This document shows, in pieces, positions 19,559 to 29,500 of a stretch of DNA of 49,044 nucleotides. This stretch comes from Bacteroidaceae bacterium (GTDB lineage: Bacteria; Bacteroidota; Bacteroidia; Bacteroidales; Bacteroidaceae): assembly GCA_017560945.1 (NCBI GenBank), contig JAFZDY010000048.1, positions 1 through 49,044 on the forward strand, in the 5' to 3' direction. Each line of letters begins with the position of its first letter. Within the stretch, counting starts at the first letter, position 1. The notes beneath the pieces are model-generated. The model ran no database searches. It was not told the DNA's origin and saw nothing but the letters and a program-made list of their open reading frames with translations. The position numbers and the translations under genes were made by a program.

Positions 19559-21442
19559 TTACTTAATAAGCAATTTTTGTACATCATTTTCTCCTGAAGA
19601 CAACTTCGTACGAACTACGTAGAATCCTGCAGGAAGAGTGATTGCGTCTTCGCTTTGTTTCATGCTTCCAACCAATACACCTGATGTAGAATAGAACTCA
19701 ACTTGCTGGAAGTCTCCTACAACATGCACCTGAGCACCATCATAGGTAAACAATGGAGCACGATTTACAATGGTTTCTTCAACACCTTCAACTGCATTGT
19801 TTGTAGTTACAGCAATCTTAGCGGCATTGTACACATTGCAAGCTGTAGGATTGCTTTCGCTGAAATCGCTTACAAATGCTACAATTTGCATATTAGACAA
19901 TACGGCATCAAATGTAGTACCAATGTAATCTCCATACGTAGCAGCAATTGCTTCAGGAATAGTATAATCAAATGTATAACGACGAGTTTCTCCTGCATTT
20001 AATGTGATTAATTGTCCCCAAGCACTCTTGTTGAGAGAACCACGGAATACATGATTGTGTTTATATTGGCTTCCGCCACTTGCTTGCATGGCTACAAGGC
20101 CATCCTGCACTAACCACACGTTGAGGGTATGCATTTGACTACCTGGATTTACGTAAGTGTGTACATCGATAGTAACTTTACCTGTACGAGTAGTTTCATC
20201 AATCTCATTGAACATCTGGATGCCTACGTAAGGCTGTATATTGCGGAAAGCTTGTACGGCTGCTCGCGTAGCAGAACCATCAGTAGTAGCAAAGACTACT
20301 GAAGTGGTACTGATTTCATTGATGAGCGAACGGTTAAATGCTGCGGCAGGTGCATATGTGCCAGAAGTACCATACAACCAAGTCAATGAATAGCTCTCTT
20401 CCATGCTAAACTGATCGGGGAAATAACCTGCATGATGGGCTACTTCGATGAATTCATCCTCAATACCTCTCATCGCATTAGTCAAATTGTTATGACCAGC
20501 AGGACAGTTTCCACAAGCCTGACCAGTGAAGACTTCTACCAATATCTTCTTTTCTACACCCACAGGATAAAAATATACTGCACTCTTAGCAGTATTATCT
20601 GTCACCTCAGCATCCACAGAGCCATTAACATTGCTAACTTCCACTTCCAAATCCAATGTACCAGACTCTTCAGTCATGCATTCAGGAAGTGTAAAATCGT
20701 ATGAACCTCCGCTGGGTAAAGAAACACCACTCACATGAGAAGTAACAGGTGCTGCATTACCAACCTTACATGTAAGATCAAATGAAGTGATGGTCTCTGT
20801 TCCAAAGTTAAAAACCTGACCACTGAATACTTGCGCCTTTCCTGCTACTTGATAACCAACAGGAATAACGGGTTTTACCATCAAATCCAAGAAAGAATCT
20901 ACTCCAGACACCTTTATTTGTATATTGGGAGCACCAAATCCCTGCTGAGAAAGATCAACCCATTGACCATCTTTATAAGCCCATGAAATACCGGCTTCAA
21001 AGTTTTGGCTCAAATCAAATGAGAGGGGTTTATATGAAGTACCAACCTCAACTATGTGACCTACATAGAATGGTTCTCCATCTAACACAAATGGAGTATC
21101 CAAAGTGTATTCATACATTTTTTCTCGTGATGAAGATGGCTTAAATGACAACTCACAAAGCGGTGTACCACCCAACTCTCTAGTGATGAACAATGTACCA
21201 CTGGTAATCTGAGTAGTACTGACATAGGTCAAGAAACTTTCTACAGATGCACCTTTCAAAATTGCTGCCTTCTCAGCATCGACATAAAATGCCATTCCTT
21301 GCTTTTCAGAAGTACCAAAACGAAGAATTTCGTTTTTGTTCAACTGACCATTCGTATATCCAATGGTGGTTTGGGCAGCAACAGATGTCATGGCAAACGA
21401 CAAAACTGCAGCAGCAAATAAATGTCTATTCAAAAATCTCAT
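19559..21442 (-). CDS. Omp28-related, thioredoxin-like T9SS cargo protein
   Basis: 627 residues. Signal peptide about 1-23 (SVAAQ). The N-terminal half (25-290) is beta-rich with a CARDB-like stretch (FDLTCKVGNAAPVTS). The Omp28-type domain starts near 298 (KILVEVFTGQACGNCPAG), with a CxxC pair Cys310/Cys313 in the position of a thioredoxin active site. The C-terminus (VEFYSTSGVLVGSM, LPAGFYVVRT) is a T9SS type-A sorting domain. Omp28 was first known as a Porphyromonas surface protein; its chemistry is not settled. The CxxC suggests redox or metal binding outside the cell, which is inference. A 101-bp gap with a terminator-like hairpin separates it from the gene before. Confidence 0.85.
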   Translation of the reverse strand: MRFLNRHLFAAAVLSFAMTSVAAQTTIGYTNGQLNKNEILRFGTSEKQGMAFYVDAEKAAILKGASVESFLTYVSTTQITSGTLFITRELGGTPLCELSFKPSSSREKMYEYTLDTPFVLDGEPFYVGHIVEVGTSYKPLSFDLSQNFEAGISWAYKDGQWVDLSQQGFGAPNIQIKVSGVDSFLDLMVKPVIPVGYQVAGKAQVFSGQVFNFGTETITSFDLTCKVGNAAPVTSHVSGVSLPSGGSYDFTLPECMTEESGTLDLEVEVSNVNGSVDAEVTDNTAKSAVYFYPVGVEKKILVEVFTGQACGNCPAGHNNLTNAMRGIEDEFIEVAHHAGYFPDQFSMEESYSLTWLYGTSGTYAPAAAFNRSLINEISTTSVVFATTDGSATRAAVQAFRNIQPYVGIQMFNEIDETTRTGKVTIDVHTYVNPGSQMHTLNVWLVQDGLVAMQASGGSQYKHNHVFRGSLNKSAWGQLITLNAGETRRYTFDYTIPEAIAATYGDYIGTTFDAVLSNMQIVAFVSDFSESNPTACNVYNAAKIAVTTNNAVEGVEETIVNRAPLFTYDGAQVHVVGDFQQVEFYSTSGVLVGSMKQSEDAITLPAGFYVVRTKLSSGENDVQKLLIK

Positions 21443-21477
21443 AAATTTGTATTATAAAACGATATTAAAAGCAAAAC

Positions 21478-21529
21478 ACGGTCTTTTGTCCTAAAATGAT
21501 CTTAGCATTATTCCGTTACAAAAGACCGT
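21478..21529 (-). terminator. Hairpin between cargo genes (attenuator or terminator)
   Basis: Perfect 12-bp arms ACGGTCTTTTGT (21478-21489) and ACAAAAGACCGT (21518-21529), followed on the minus strand by GTTTTGCTTTT. It is weaker than the terminator at 17307 because the T tract is interrupted. It may lower expression of the last two cargo genes or split the cluster into two units; no clear promoter was found after it. Confidence 0.6.
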
Positions 21530-21543
21530 ATTAAACGCCATAT

Positions 21544-24500
21544 TTATTTTATTTGAATCTTACGTTGGGTTTGCTTGCCATCTACAACGGCTGTCAACAC
21601 ATAAACACCAGTTTCCAAATGAGCGATATTCAACGTAGCACCTTCGGCATGAGCAACAAGGGCGCCAGACAAGTTATATGCTTTTACATCTGTCACCAAG
21701 CCACCCAAAACAGTTACTTGAGAAGCATTAGATTCAATATTGATAACTGAATTTTCAACCTCTTCAATACCTGCAGCCATATCAATGAAATAAACAGTAC
21801 CATTAACAGGTTCATCCAAACCTTCATAAAGTACATTTACACGCACTTGAACTGTAGAATTAGCTGTAGCATCGTATGAGTAAGATGTTTCTGTCAAAGG
21901 TGATTCATTGACAGTCTTACGATTTACAATCACATTGTAACCTTCGATAGGCAAAGAGTAAACTTCAGGTGAACGAATAATCATACCCATCAACCAGTTA
22001 CCATATTCATCTTCACTGGTCATAGAACTTACAGAGGTGTAAGTTTTACCATTATCCACAGAGAAGAGGTCTGATTCATTGGTGAATGCCAATTGGTTAT
22101 CCATACCAATAGGTGCCTCACCAGGATTTACGTCGTAACAGTCAATCACAAGAGTGTACTCTGCACCATCTTTAATAGTAACAGGTTCATCCAATTTAAT
22201 CACATTCCACAATCCTTTGGTATATCCAACACCACGTTCCAAATCCTTCCAAACTACCTGCTTACCATTTTCCAAAATAACGATTGCGAACTCAGCATCA
22301 GATGTAGGATAGAAACGTACATCGGTAATCTGATAACCAACATAGTCACCCAAGTTATCTCTGTCGTAAACAGCTGCATACAAAGCACTATAGCCATTAT
22401 CCTCAGAAGGAGCCAAACCACCAGCGTTAATCTCACTTGCGTAAGAGATATAAGTTTCATCATCATCAATGGGTTCTTCCCACTCTAAATTAAGGGTCTT
22501 TCCATCGGGAGAGTAATACTTCAACTCAGTAATACCCTTATAAGCAGCTGTATTCTCAACCATCTTTCTGTAAACTGACACAGGCTCACTCTCCTTTCCA
22601 TCAGCATATACAGCAGAAACACCAAAGAGATAATCACCATTAGCCAATTGCTTATGACGATAGTTGAGCAGATCAGTAGTAGCAACTTCCTCACCATTGG
22701 TGTACAACTTATATGATACTACTTCCTCAGAAATCGATTGATTATTATGTGCTACACAAACACCAATGGGGAATGTCATAGGATACTCATAAGCACCTTC
22801 CACGTCTGTAATAGCATATTCATAGAGAGACATGAATGTTGACTCACCCTTACGACGAAGCAAATCGGTATATCCAGCCTTATACTTACCAAAGATTGCT
22901 CCTAAAGTTTGATAACCACCATGACCAGTCACATCTACAGAAATAGCCACATAAATATCTTCTCCTGCAGGCAATGTCACAGGATTCTTCAATTTAATAG
23001 TATTTTCAACACCATAAGAGATTTTGCTGTCGTCCAACATCTCAGAAGCAAAGAGTGTAGTGTCCTTCGCAGTGTAGAAATTCACAGTCCATGTATTCTG
23101 CTTGCTCATCGGGTAGAAAGTAACATCTGTCACCTGAGTACCGTATACAGACCAGTCTGCAGCATCGAAACGAACAGCCTGTTCAAAAGAGTAATCACCA
23201 GCACCAAAACCTATTACATTATCGTCTGCAGAGCCATATTTCAACGCAGGACGATTGGCAAGAGGTTCATTCCAAGAAAGACGCATATCACGAACACCTG
23301 AAGCTACTGCCTTCAAATGACGAGGTGCACGATATACAAAATCAGCAACAACTGTTGTAACAGATTGTGATTTTTCAGACTCAATACCCTCATAAATAGC
23401 AGAAACTGCATATTCATAAGTACCATTTGAAAGATTGTCATCATAGTATGCATACTCACCAGCAGAGAGTTGTACCAACTTTTCTCCATTGCGCCATACT
23501 TGATATCCCTTCACACCTTCTACATTTGCAAGAGGTGCTTTCCATGTCAAACGACATACTGCAGTACCTTCAAAATGAGTAGCCTTGAAAGAAGTAGGAG
23601 CAGGATTGGTAAGATTAGCATTAAGACGGATAATCAAAGGACGAGGAACACTGTTCTTATCATATGCATTTACAGCAAATGTCTGACCATCTTCAGAAAT
23701 ACCATCGCACTGGAGAAGAGTCCAACCAGTGAGATCTACTCCCTTAGCTTGAAGATATTGTTGCAAGTCGTAAGTTTTACCATCTATCACAATGGCTGCA
23801 CGAATATTATCGTTGAAACCACGCATATATTCACCTACAGCAACACCATCATTGGTTACACGATATAGCTTGTAACCTACAAAGCCTGACACATCAATTT
23901 TGACTTTTTCCTTGGTATCAACATCGTAAATAACGAAGTCACCCAAAACTTTCTTTCCGTTAGGAGAGAAACTCCAAGCCAAAGAATTATGTCCAATGTT
24001 ATTATAATCCAACATGATTGAGTCAGGAGCCCACAAAGTCGGAGTTCTGTTGGCAATTCGATGGTGATTACCCCATCCACAAGCCATTGAACCATCATTA
24101 GTTACATCGTATGCATTACCTACTACGCCTTCTCCCCAAATGGTCTTTTCACCATTGATATTCCAAGTAGCAGCATGGCAAACACCATTCTTATATGTGG
24201 CACCAGCAAAATATTGTCCATTATCACTCAAACCATTCAGAATAGCACAGTCTTCCAAATAGTGCCATCTTCCGTCTTTGTAATAACCACCAACCTCAGA
24301 TGATGCACCATTGGCTGTTGCTTCACTGGTAGTAAAGAGACCAACCATAGTACCATCATTGGCCACATCAAGTACAGGAGCTGTAGTACCAATAGCTGCG
24401 ATTGCTGTAATCTCATTATTTTCAATATCCCAAAGGAAACCACGACCATCACCGTCGTTAATGTTTCCACAAGCCCACTTTCCATTAGCAGACATGCTCA

Positions 24501-24615
24501 CCAACTGATACTCGACCAATACATCAGGTCCAACGAGTATCTGAGGAGTGATCTCTTGTGCTGAAACTCCTAAAACAAAGAGTGAAGCACCTAAAAACAA
24601 ATTTAATTTCTTCAT
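21544..24615 (-). CDS. Large secreted FN3-type protein with T9SS sorting domain
   Basis: 1023 residues. Signal peptide about 1-19 (LGVSAQ). Residues 20-340 show repeated short units of the type SANGKWACGNINDGDGRGFLWDI, VANDGTMVGLF, LSDNGQYFAGATYK and VTNDGSMACGWG, i.e. HAF-like/propeller-type repeats. Then come fibronectin-III-like segments (PTSFKATHFEGTAVCRLTWKAP near 345, and RHLKAVASGVRDMRLSWNEP near 435) alternating with beta-sandwich blocks that look like duplicates of each other (VTDVTFYPMS and ITDVRFYPTS). The C-terminus (VTDVKAYNLSGALVA, LETGVYVLTAVVDG) is a T9SS sorting domain. No catalytic motif is visible. Likely a surface binding or adhesive protein. Confidence 0.82.
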   Translation of the reverse strand: MKKLNLFLGASLFVLGVSAQEITPQILVGPDVLVEYQLVSMSANGKWACGNINDGDGRGFLWDIENNEITAIAAIGTTAPVLDVANDGTMVGLFTTSEATANGASSEVGGYYKDGRWHYLEDCAILNGLSDNGQYFAGATYKNGVCHAATWNINGEKTIWGEGVVGNAYDVTNDGSMACGWGNHHRIANRTPTLWAPDSIMLDYNNIGHNSLAWSFSPNGKKVLGDFVIYDVDTKEKVKIDVSGFVGYKLYRVTNDGVAVGEYMRGFNDNIRAAIVIDGKTYDLQQYLQAKGVDLTGWTLLQCDGISEDGQTFAVNAYDKNSVPRPLIIRLNANLTNPAPTSFKATHFEGTAVCRLTWKAPLANVEGVKGYQVWRNGEKLVQLSAGEYAYYDDNLSNGTYEYAVSAIYEGIESEKSQSVTTVVADFVYRAPRHLKAVASGVRDMRLSWNEPLANRPALKYGSADDNVIGFGAGDYSFEQAVRFDAADWSVYGTQVTDVTFYPMSKQNTWTVNFYTAKDTTLFASEMLDDSKISYGVENTIKLKNPVTLPAGEDIYVAISVDVTGHGGYQTLGAIFGKYKAGYTDLLRRKGESTFMSLYEYAITDVEGAYEYPMTFPIGVCVAHNNQSISEEVVSYKLYTNGEEVATTDLLNYRHKQLANGDYLFGVSAVYADGKESEPVSVYRKMVENTAAYKGITELKYYSPDGKTLNLEWEEPIDDDETYISYASEINAGGLAPSEDNGYSALYAAVYDRDNLGDYVGYQITDVRFYPTSDAEFAIVILENGKQVVWKDLERGVGYTKGLWNVIKLDEPVTIKDGAEYTLVIDCYDVNPGEAPIGMDNQLAFTNESDLFSVDNGKTYTSVSSMTSEDEYGNWLMGMIIRSPEVYSLPIEGYNVIVNRKTVNESPLTETSYSYDATANSTVQVRVNVLYEGLDEPVNGTVYFIDMAAGIEEVENSVINIESNASQVTVLGGLVTDVKAYNLSGALVAHAEGATLNIAHLETGVYVLTAVVDGKQTQRKIQIK

Positions 24616-24669
24616 CTTTCGATATTATGATTATTTATATTTCTATGAATTTGGTAATTTAAAATCTTA

Positions 24670-26526
24670 TCAAAACATTACCTTCTCTACCCAAACATAA
24701 CCCTCTTGTCGGATTCGCAAGAAGTAGAGACCATGCTGAACAATTTGTGACAAATCGAATTGTCCAGATCCTTCACCTGTCAAAAGAGCAACTTGGCGTC
24801 CATCCACAGAGATTACCTCTAAAGAAAATTTTTCTTGAAGAGGAGTTTGGACTTGAAGGATGCCATTCTTCAATGACACATTAACATCAGTACTTTCCTT
24901 AGAAGTATTACCAACTTTATAAGGATTTTCAGGCACTTTTACCTCAACAACATTCAGCACTTCATCGGTATAATAGTTCATAACTACAGCAATGATAGCC
25001 AAATTATTCTTGTCATACACAGATGAAGGGATTCCCATCTTGGCATCTACAGTATACTCAACACCAGCCTCTATAGCAGAAGGAAGACTATTCTTTATAC
25101 CTAAAAAAGCATTATTGTCATTGCGTACCACATTAGTATACCACATCAAATCGGTGGGAACGGGTGATTTCATATAGTAGAATTCACCTTGTGTCTCATT
25201 ATTCACACCATTAATTTGGCCTACTTCATCAGACTGAATTGTCTTTTCTATTAGTATATATCCAACACGATACTTACCAGTAGAATTATCCAAATCATTA
25301 GCAAATACGACCTTCGCAGAAGTCAAAACTGTGTCTGTTTCTTCATATGCTAACTCCATATCAATCTTGGCAATGGTAGGTTTGCTCAACATTTTTCTAA
25401 TCTTTGCAATGTTCTGAGCAGGTGATCCTCCTGTGATAGGATTACTACTATCACGATTAAGACGTACAGTGGGATATGAATTTACTTTCATTCCTGTAGT
25501 ATAGGGAGAATAATGGAAAGGATCTTTACCATATTCGGGAGGTCCCCAATGAGCCTCAACGCAAACGATTTGGCTTCCATAACGTTCCTCAACCTCCTGA
25601 ATAAATGAAATAACCTCAGGACAATTCACACACCATGTACCTGTAGCCTTCTCTAATAAAAGTGTACGAGGGAAATATGAACAGATGATACTATCCTCTA
25701 AAATGGTATTCTCTCCTACCTTTAACTTATAGTGAGTTGCTTTGCCCACTTGAACAGGTACATCAAAAGAATAAAACTCTTCTTCTCCTGGACTCCACAC
25801 GTTCATTTCTGTTGAGTGGGTCAATGTAAGTGTATCGTTCACCAAACAGATTAAAGGAGTATTCTCAAGTTTCATTCCACTATTGACAACACTTCCTAAC
25901 ACAGAAGTTGTTCCTACATTACCAACAAAACGAGGAGTTTTATCCTCTACAATAAAATCTTCCTCGGATGATTGTCCGACAAAGATATCATCAATTGCCA
26001 ACAAGAATTTGTCCTTACAATCGTGTACAAAAGCAATATAAACTTTCTTGCCTGCATACTTATCCAAAGACACATAATGTTCTGTCCATAGGTATTCCTC
26101 ATTCTCTACAGAGAAAATCTCTTCAAAGTCAAAATACTCCTTACCAGTGGTAGAAATCATCACTTTGTATCCATCTCTCATATGATAGTGCATTGCACGA
26201 GCCGTCCATTTGATTCCAACATTTTCTGATGGCAATGTCAATCGAGGCGTTATCATCCAGTTATCAGTCGCAAAATCGAATGTACGATGCGATGTACTGA
26301 TGGCGGCCACATTATCTTTACTTACAACTTTAGAGATAAACCACTCCATTGAGGTATTTATCTTCTTAAAGTCTTGACTCTTAACAGGATTTTCATCGTA
26401 AGAGATAAGTGTGAAATTATCAGGAATTCCATCAAAAAAATCCACGTTCAGGCATTCTTCCTGCCCCATTACATTTGATGTAAATAGGGCAGTGAATGCT
26501 GATAATACTATATACTTTACTTTCAT
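24670..26526 (-). CDS. Choice-of-anchor-type and Omp28/thioredoxin-like T9SS cargo protein
   Basis: 618 residues. Signal peptide about 1-21. Residues 25-185 are a cleaved-adhesin / choice-of-anchor J type jelly-roll (NWMITPRLTLP, KVYIAFVHDC, FLLAIDDIFVG). A middle beta domain is followed by a thioredoxin-like Omp28 domain from about 288 with LLEKATGTWCVNCPE; Cys299/Cys302 form a WCxxC motif closer to true thioredoxins than that of the neighbour at 19559. The C-terminus (LEVISVDGRQVALL, QHGLYFLRIR) is a T9SS sorting domain. It is 21 bp after the giant protein gene, so co-transcribed. An extracellular disulfide role is plausible but unproven. Confidence 0.85.
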   Translation of the reverse strand: MKVKYIVLSAFTALFTSNVMGQEECLNVDFFDGIPDNFTLISYDENPVKSQDFKKINTSMEWFISKVVSKDNVAAISTSHRTFDFATDNWMITPRLTLPSENVGIKWTARAMHYHMRDGYKVMISTTGKEYFDFEEIFSVENEEYLWTEHYVSLDKYAGKKVYIAFVHDCKDKFLLAIDDIFVGQSSEEDFIVEDKTPRFVGNVGTTSVLGSVVNSGMKLENTPLICLVNDTLTLTHSTEMNVWSPGEEEFYSFDVPVQVGKATHYKLKVGENTILEDSIICSYFPRTLLLEKATGTWCVNCPEVISFIQEVEERYGSQIVCVEAHWGPPEYGKDPFHYSPYTTGMKVNSYPTVRLNRDSSNPITGGSPAQNIAKIRKMLSKPTIAKIDMELAYEETDTVLTSAKVVFANDLDNSTGKYRVGYILIEKTIQSDEVGQINGVNNETQGEFYYMKSPVPTDLMWYTNVVRNDNNAFLGIKNSLPSAIEAGVEYTVDAKMGIPSSVYDKNNLAIIAVVMNYYTDEVLNVVEVKVPENPYKVGNTSKESTDVNVSLKNGILQVQTPLQEKFSLEVISVDGRQVALLTGEGSGQFDLSQIVQHGLYFLRIRQEGYVWVEKVMF

Positions 26527-26547
26527 TCCTTTATCAATAGAATGTTT

Positions 26548-29500
26548 TTACTTTAATACAATTTTACCTGTCAGTTCTCCTTCTGCGGTATGCACACGTA
26601 CTACATATACACCTGAAGACAGAGCTGAAAGATCAATCTTATTCATTTGAGCATAATTTCCAACCATCGCTCCATTAGCAGAATAAATTTGCAATGAACT
26701 GTACACGCCATTCACCCAAAGAGTTCTGTCTAAGAGAAGCAACATGTCAGTTACTGTAACATTAGCAACGCCATGAGGATCTTCACTTTGCAATACGATT
26801 GCAATGGCTTCACTCTTCACCTTACCAATGTTATATACAGTTTCTACCATGAATGTTTTGTTGGGATTTTCATCGTTAGCAGCGGTGTATGTATAACCTG
26901 TTTCCTCAAAAGGATAGAGTCCGTTTACAGGAGAAGGATTCTTGGTGAAGTCCTTCACATCTACGAACATATTGTATCCCTTAATAGGCAAGTCGGTCAC
27001 AGGAGCTTCCCAATCAAGTACAAGTTCATAATCCTGAACTTCATTGTAATGGTTGCTTACAACTTTAATGTCTGTAACAGCTGGCAACTCTGTATAAATC
27101 ATGCGTTCAACCACGTTAGATACGTTAACACCCATTACACCATGTTTGTCTTCTGCTTGGATAAAGTATGTCCAATTTCCATTGGGTACTTCCACATCTT
27201 CATAAGTAAGAGTACCACGAACATTCTTAGCTCTTCCAATCTTCACACCATTACGGAAGACATACCAAGCTGTTGAATTATTTGTACCTTCAGGAGCTTG
27301 AGCAGAGATTTTAACTGTATTTACCTTGCCTTCTACATCAGTAACAGTCAAATCACTGGCAGCAATTCCTTCGAATGGAACATTCATTGTCACACGAGGA
27401 TTACCAGACTTAGCCCAGATTCCTACGGAATATCTCCATGTTTCAGCCTTTATACCTAACTCAGTTTCAGTATATTCAGTACGACTATCACCTACATAAG
27501 CATTCTGAGCAGTTTTCCATACATTCTTCTCATACAACACCAGGTCACCATCTTCATAAGTCCAAATTTCCTCATAATCAGGTGTACCCTTCTCAGCACC
27601 GATAACGTTTCCTTCTTCGTCCTTAATCATCGTTTCGCTATCATACTTATATGCACGGCATGAAAGCATATTACCCATCTCATCGTACTCATATTCATAG
27701 ATACGATCGTTGGTAGTCAAGCCATAAGGGCTATTAGCGAAAGCATATTGAGGACAATTTACAAGACCTTCTACAAAATTGCTATAATACTTATAATAAA
27801 TAATAATATCGCGGCTATTTGCATAGGTTTCCTTCACAACATTATCACCATCATACACATAGTGATATACGCGATTGGTAGTAGTATCTTCCTTGAGACG
27901 ACCGTCGTCATAATATGAGAACGAACCAGTTTCTTCAAATTCACCCCATACCTTGTTATAGCCACTATACATACCATATTGACGTTCACGAGTAGCTACC
28001 AATTGTCCCTTCTCATTATAGTCGTATGCGATATAATTCATGGGAACCCAGTCACCAGCTCCATAAATCTGGTCGGGATCATCTGGATCATCACCCATCA
28101 ACTTACCATAGCGAACCATGGCCACAACCTTATTATTAGCATCGTAATAATAGATATCAGACTTAGTAGGATCTGCATCACTGGTATTACCCATAGCATC
28201 ACCCATGGTAATCAATGCTTTCTGCAATTTAGGCAATGCCTGTTTCATCAATGTCACCTTGAAAGGTTGACTCTTAACCTTACCTATATTATATACAGTC
28301 TCTACGATGATGGTCTTCTCAGGATTCACATCATTGGCCCAACTTTGTGTCCATGTTGTGTCAGGGAAATGGTACAAGCCGTTATCAGGCGAAGGATTTT
28401 TAGTTATATCCTTCACATCAATATAAATGTTATAACCTAAGATAGTCAAGTCAGTTTTAGGAGTCTTCCACTTGAAGGTTAACTCATAATCCTGCACATC
28501 GTTATATTCATTCTTCAAGACTTTGATCTTTTCTACTGCAGGCAATTCAGTATAAATATCCAACTCTACAACATTAGAAACATACACACCTTGATTTTCG
28601 TGCTTATCTTCAGCTTGGATGAAGTAATCCCAATGACCATTAGGAACGTTCACATCCTCGTAAACCAAATAGCGACCTTCAGCAGTAGCCTGTCCTATCT
28701 TAGTACCATTTCTAAATACATTCCATACAACAGATGAAGCCACACCTGAAGGTTTCTTAGCCTTAAGAGCCACAGTATTTACCTTTCCTTCAACAGGTGT
28801 AACAGTCAGTTCAGAAGCTGCATTTCCATCAAAGGGAAGTTTCCAAGTAACCTGCGAAGTGCTACCCTTTGTCCATTGACCTCCATAATATGTCCAAGTA
28901 ACGACCTTTGTACCCAACTCTGTCTGAGTATATTCAGTTTTATTTTTAGGTTCATAGTCATTCAAACTTGCTTTCCAAGCATTCTTTTCGCATTGTGCAA
29001 GAAGCCCACCAGCATAAGTATAAATTTCCTCATAATCAGGTGTACCCTTTTCAGCACCAATCACATTACCCTCATCATCCTTAATGATGGTAGAACTATC
29101 ATACTTGTACACACGACAAGTTTGGATGTTGCCTCTTTCATCATAAGTATATTCATAGATACGGTCGTTGCTTGTCAAGCCTGAAGGGCTATTGGCAAAT
29201 GCATACTGAGGACAATTTACAAGTCCTTCTACAAAATTACTATAATACTTGTGATAGATGATTACATTTCTGCTATTGGCATATGTTTCTTTCACAATGT
29301 TGTTATTGTCATCGTACACATAATGATATACACGATTGGTGGTAGTATCTTCCTTCAAACGACCACTTTCATCATATGAGAATGAACCAGTTTCTTCAAA
29401 TTCATTCCATACCTTGTTATAACCGCTATACATACCATACTGACGTTCGCGAGTATGTACCAATTGACCGGCTTCATTGTAGTCATATGCAGTGTAAGTC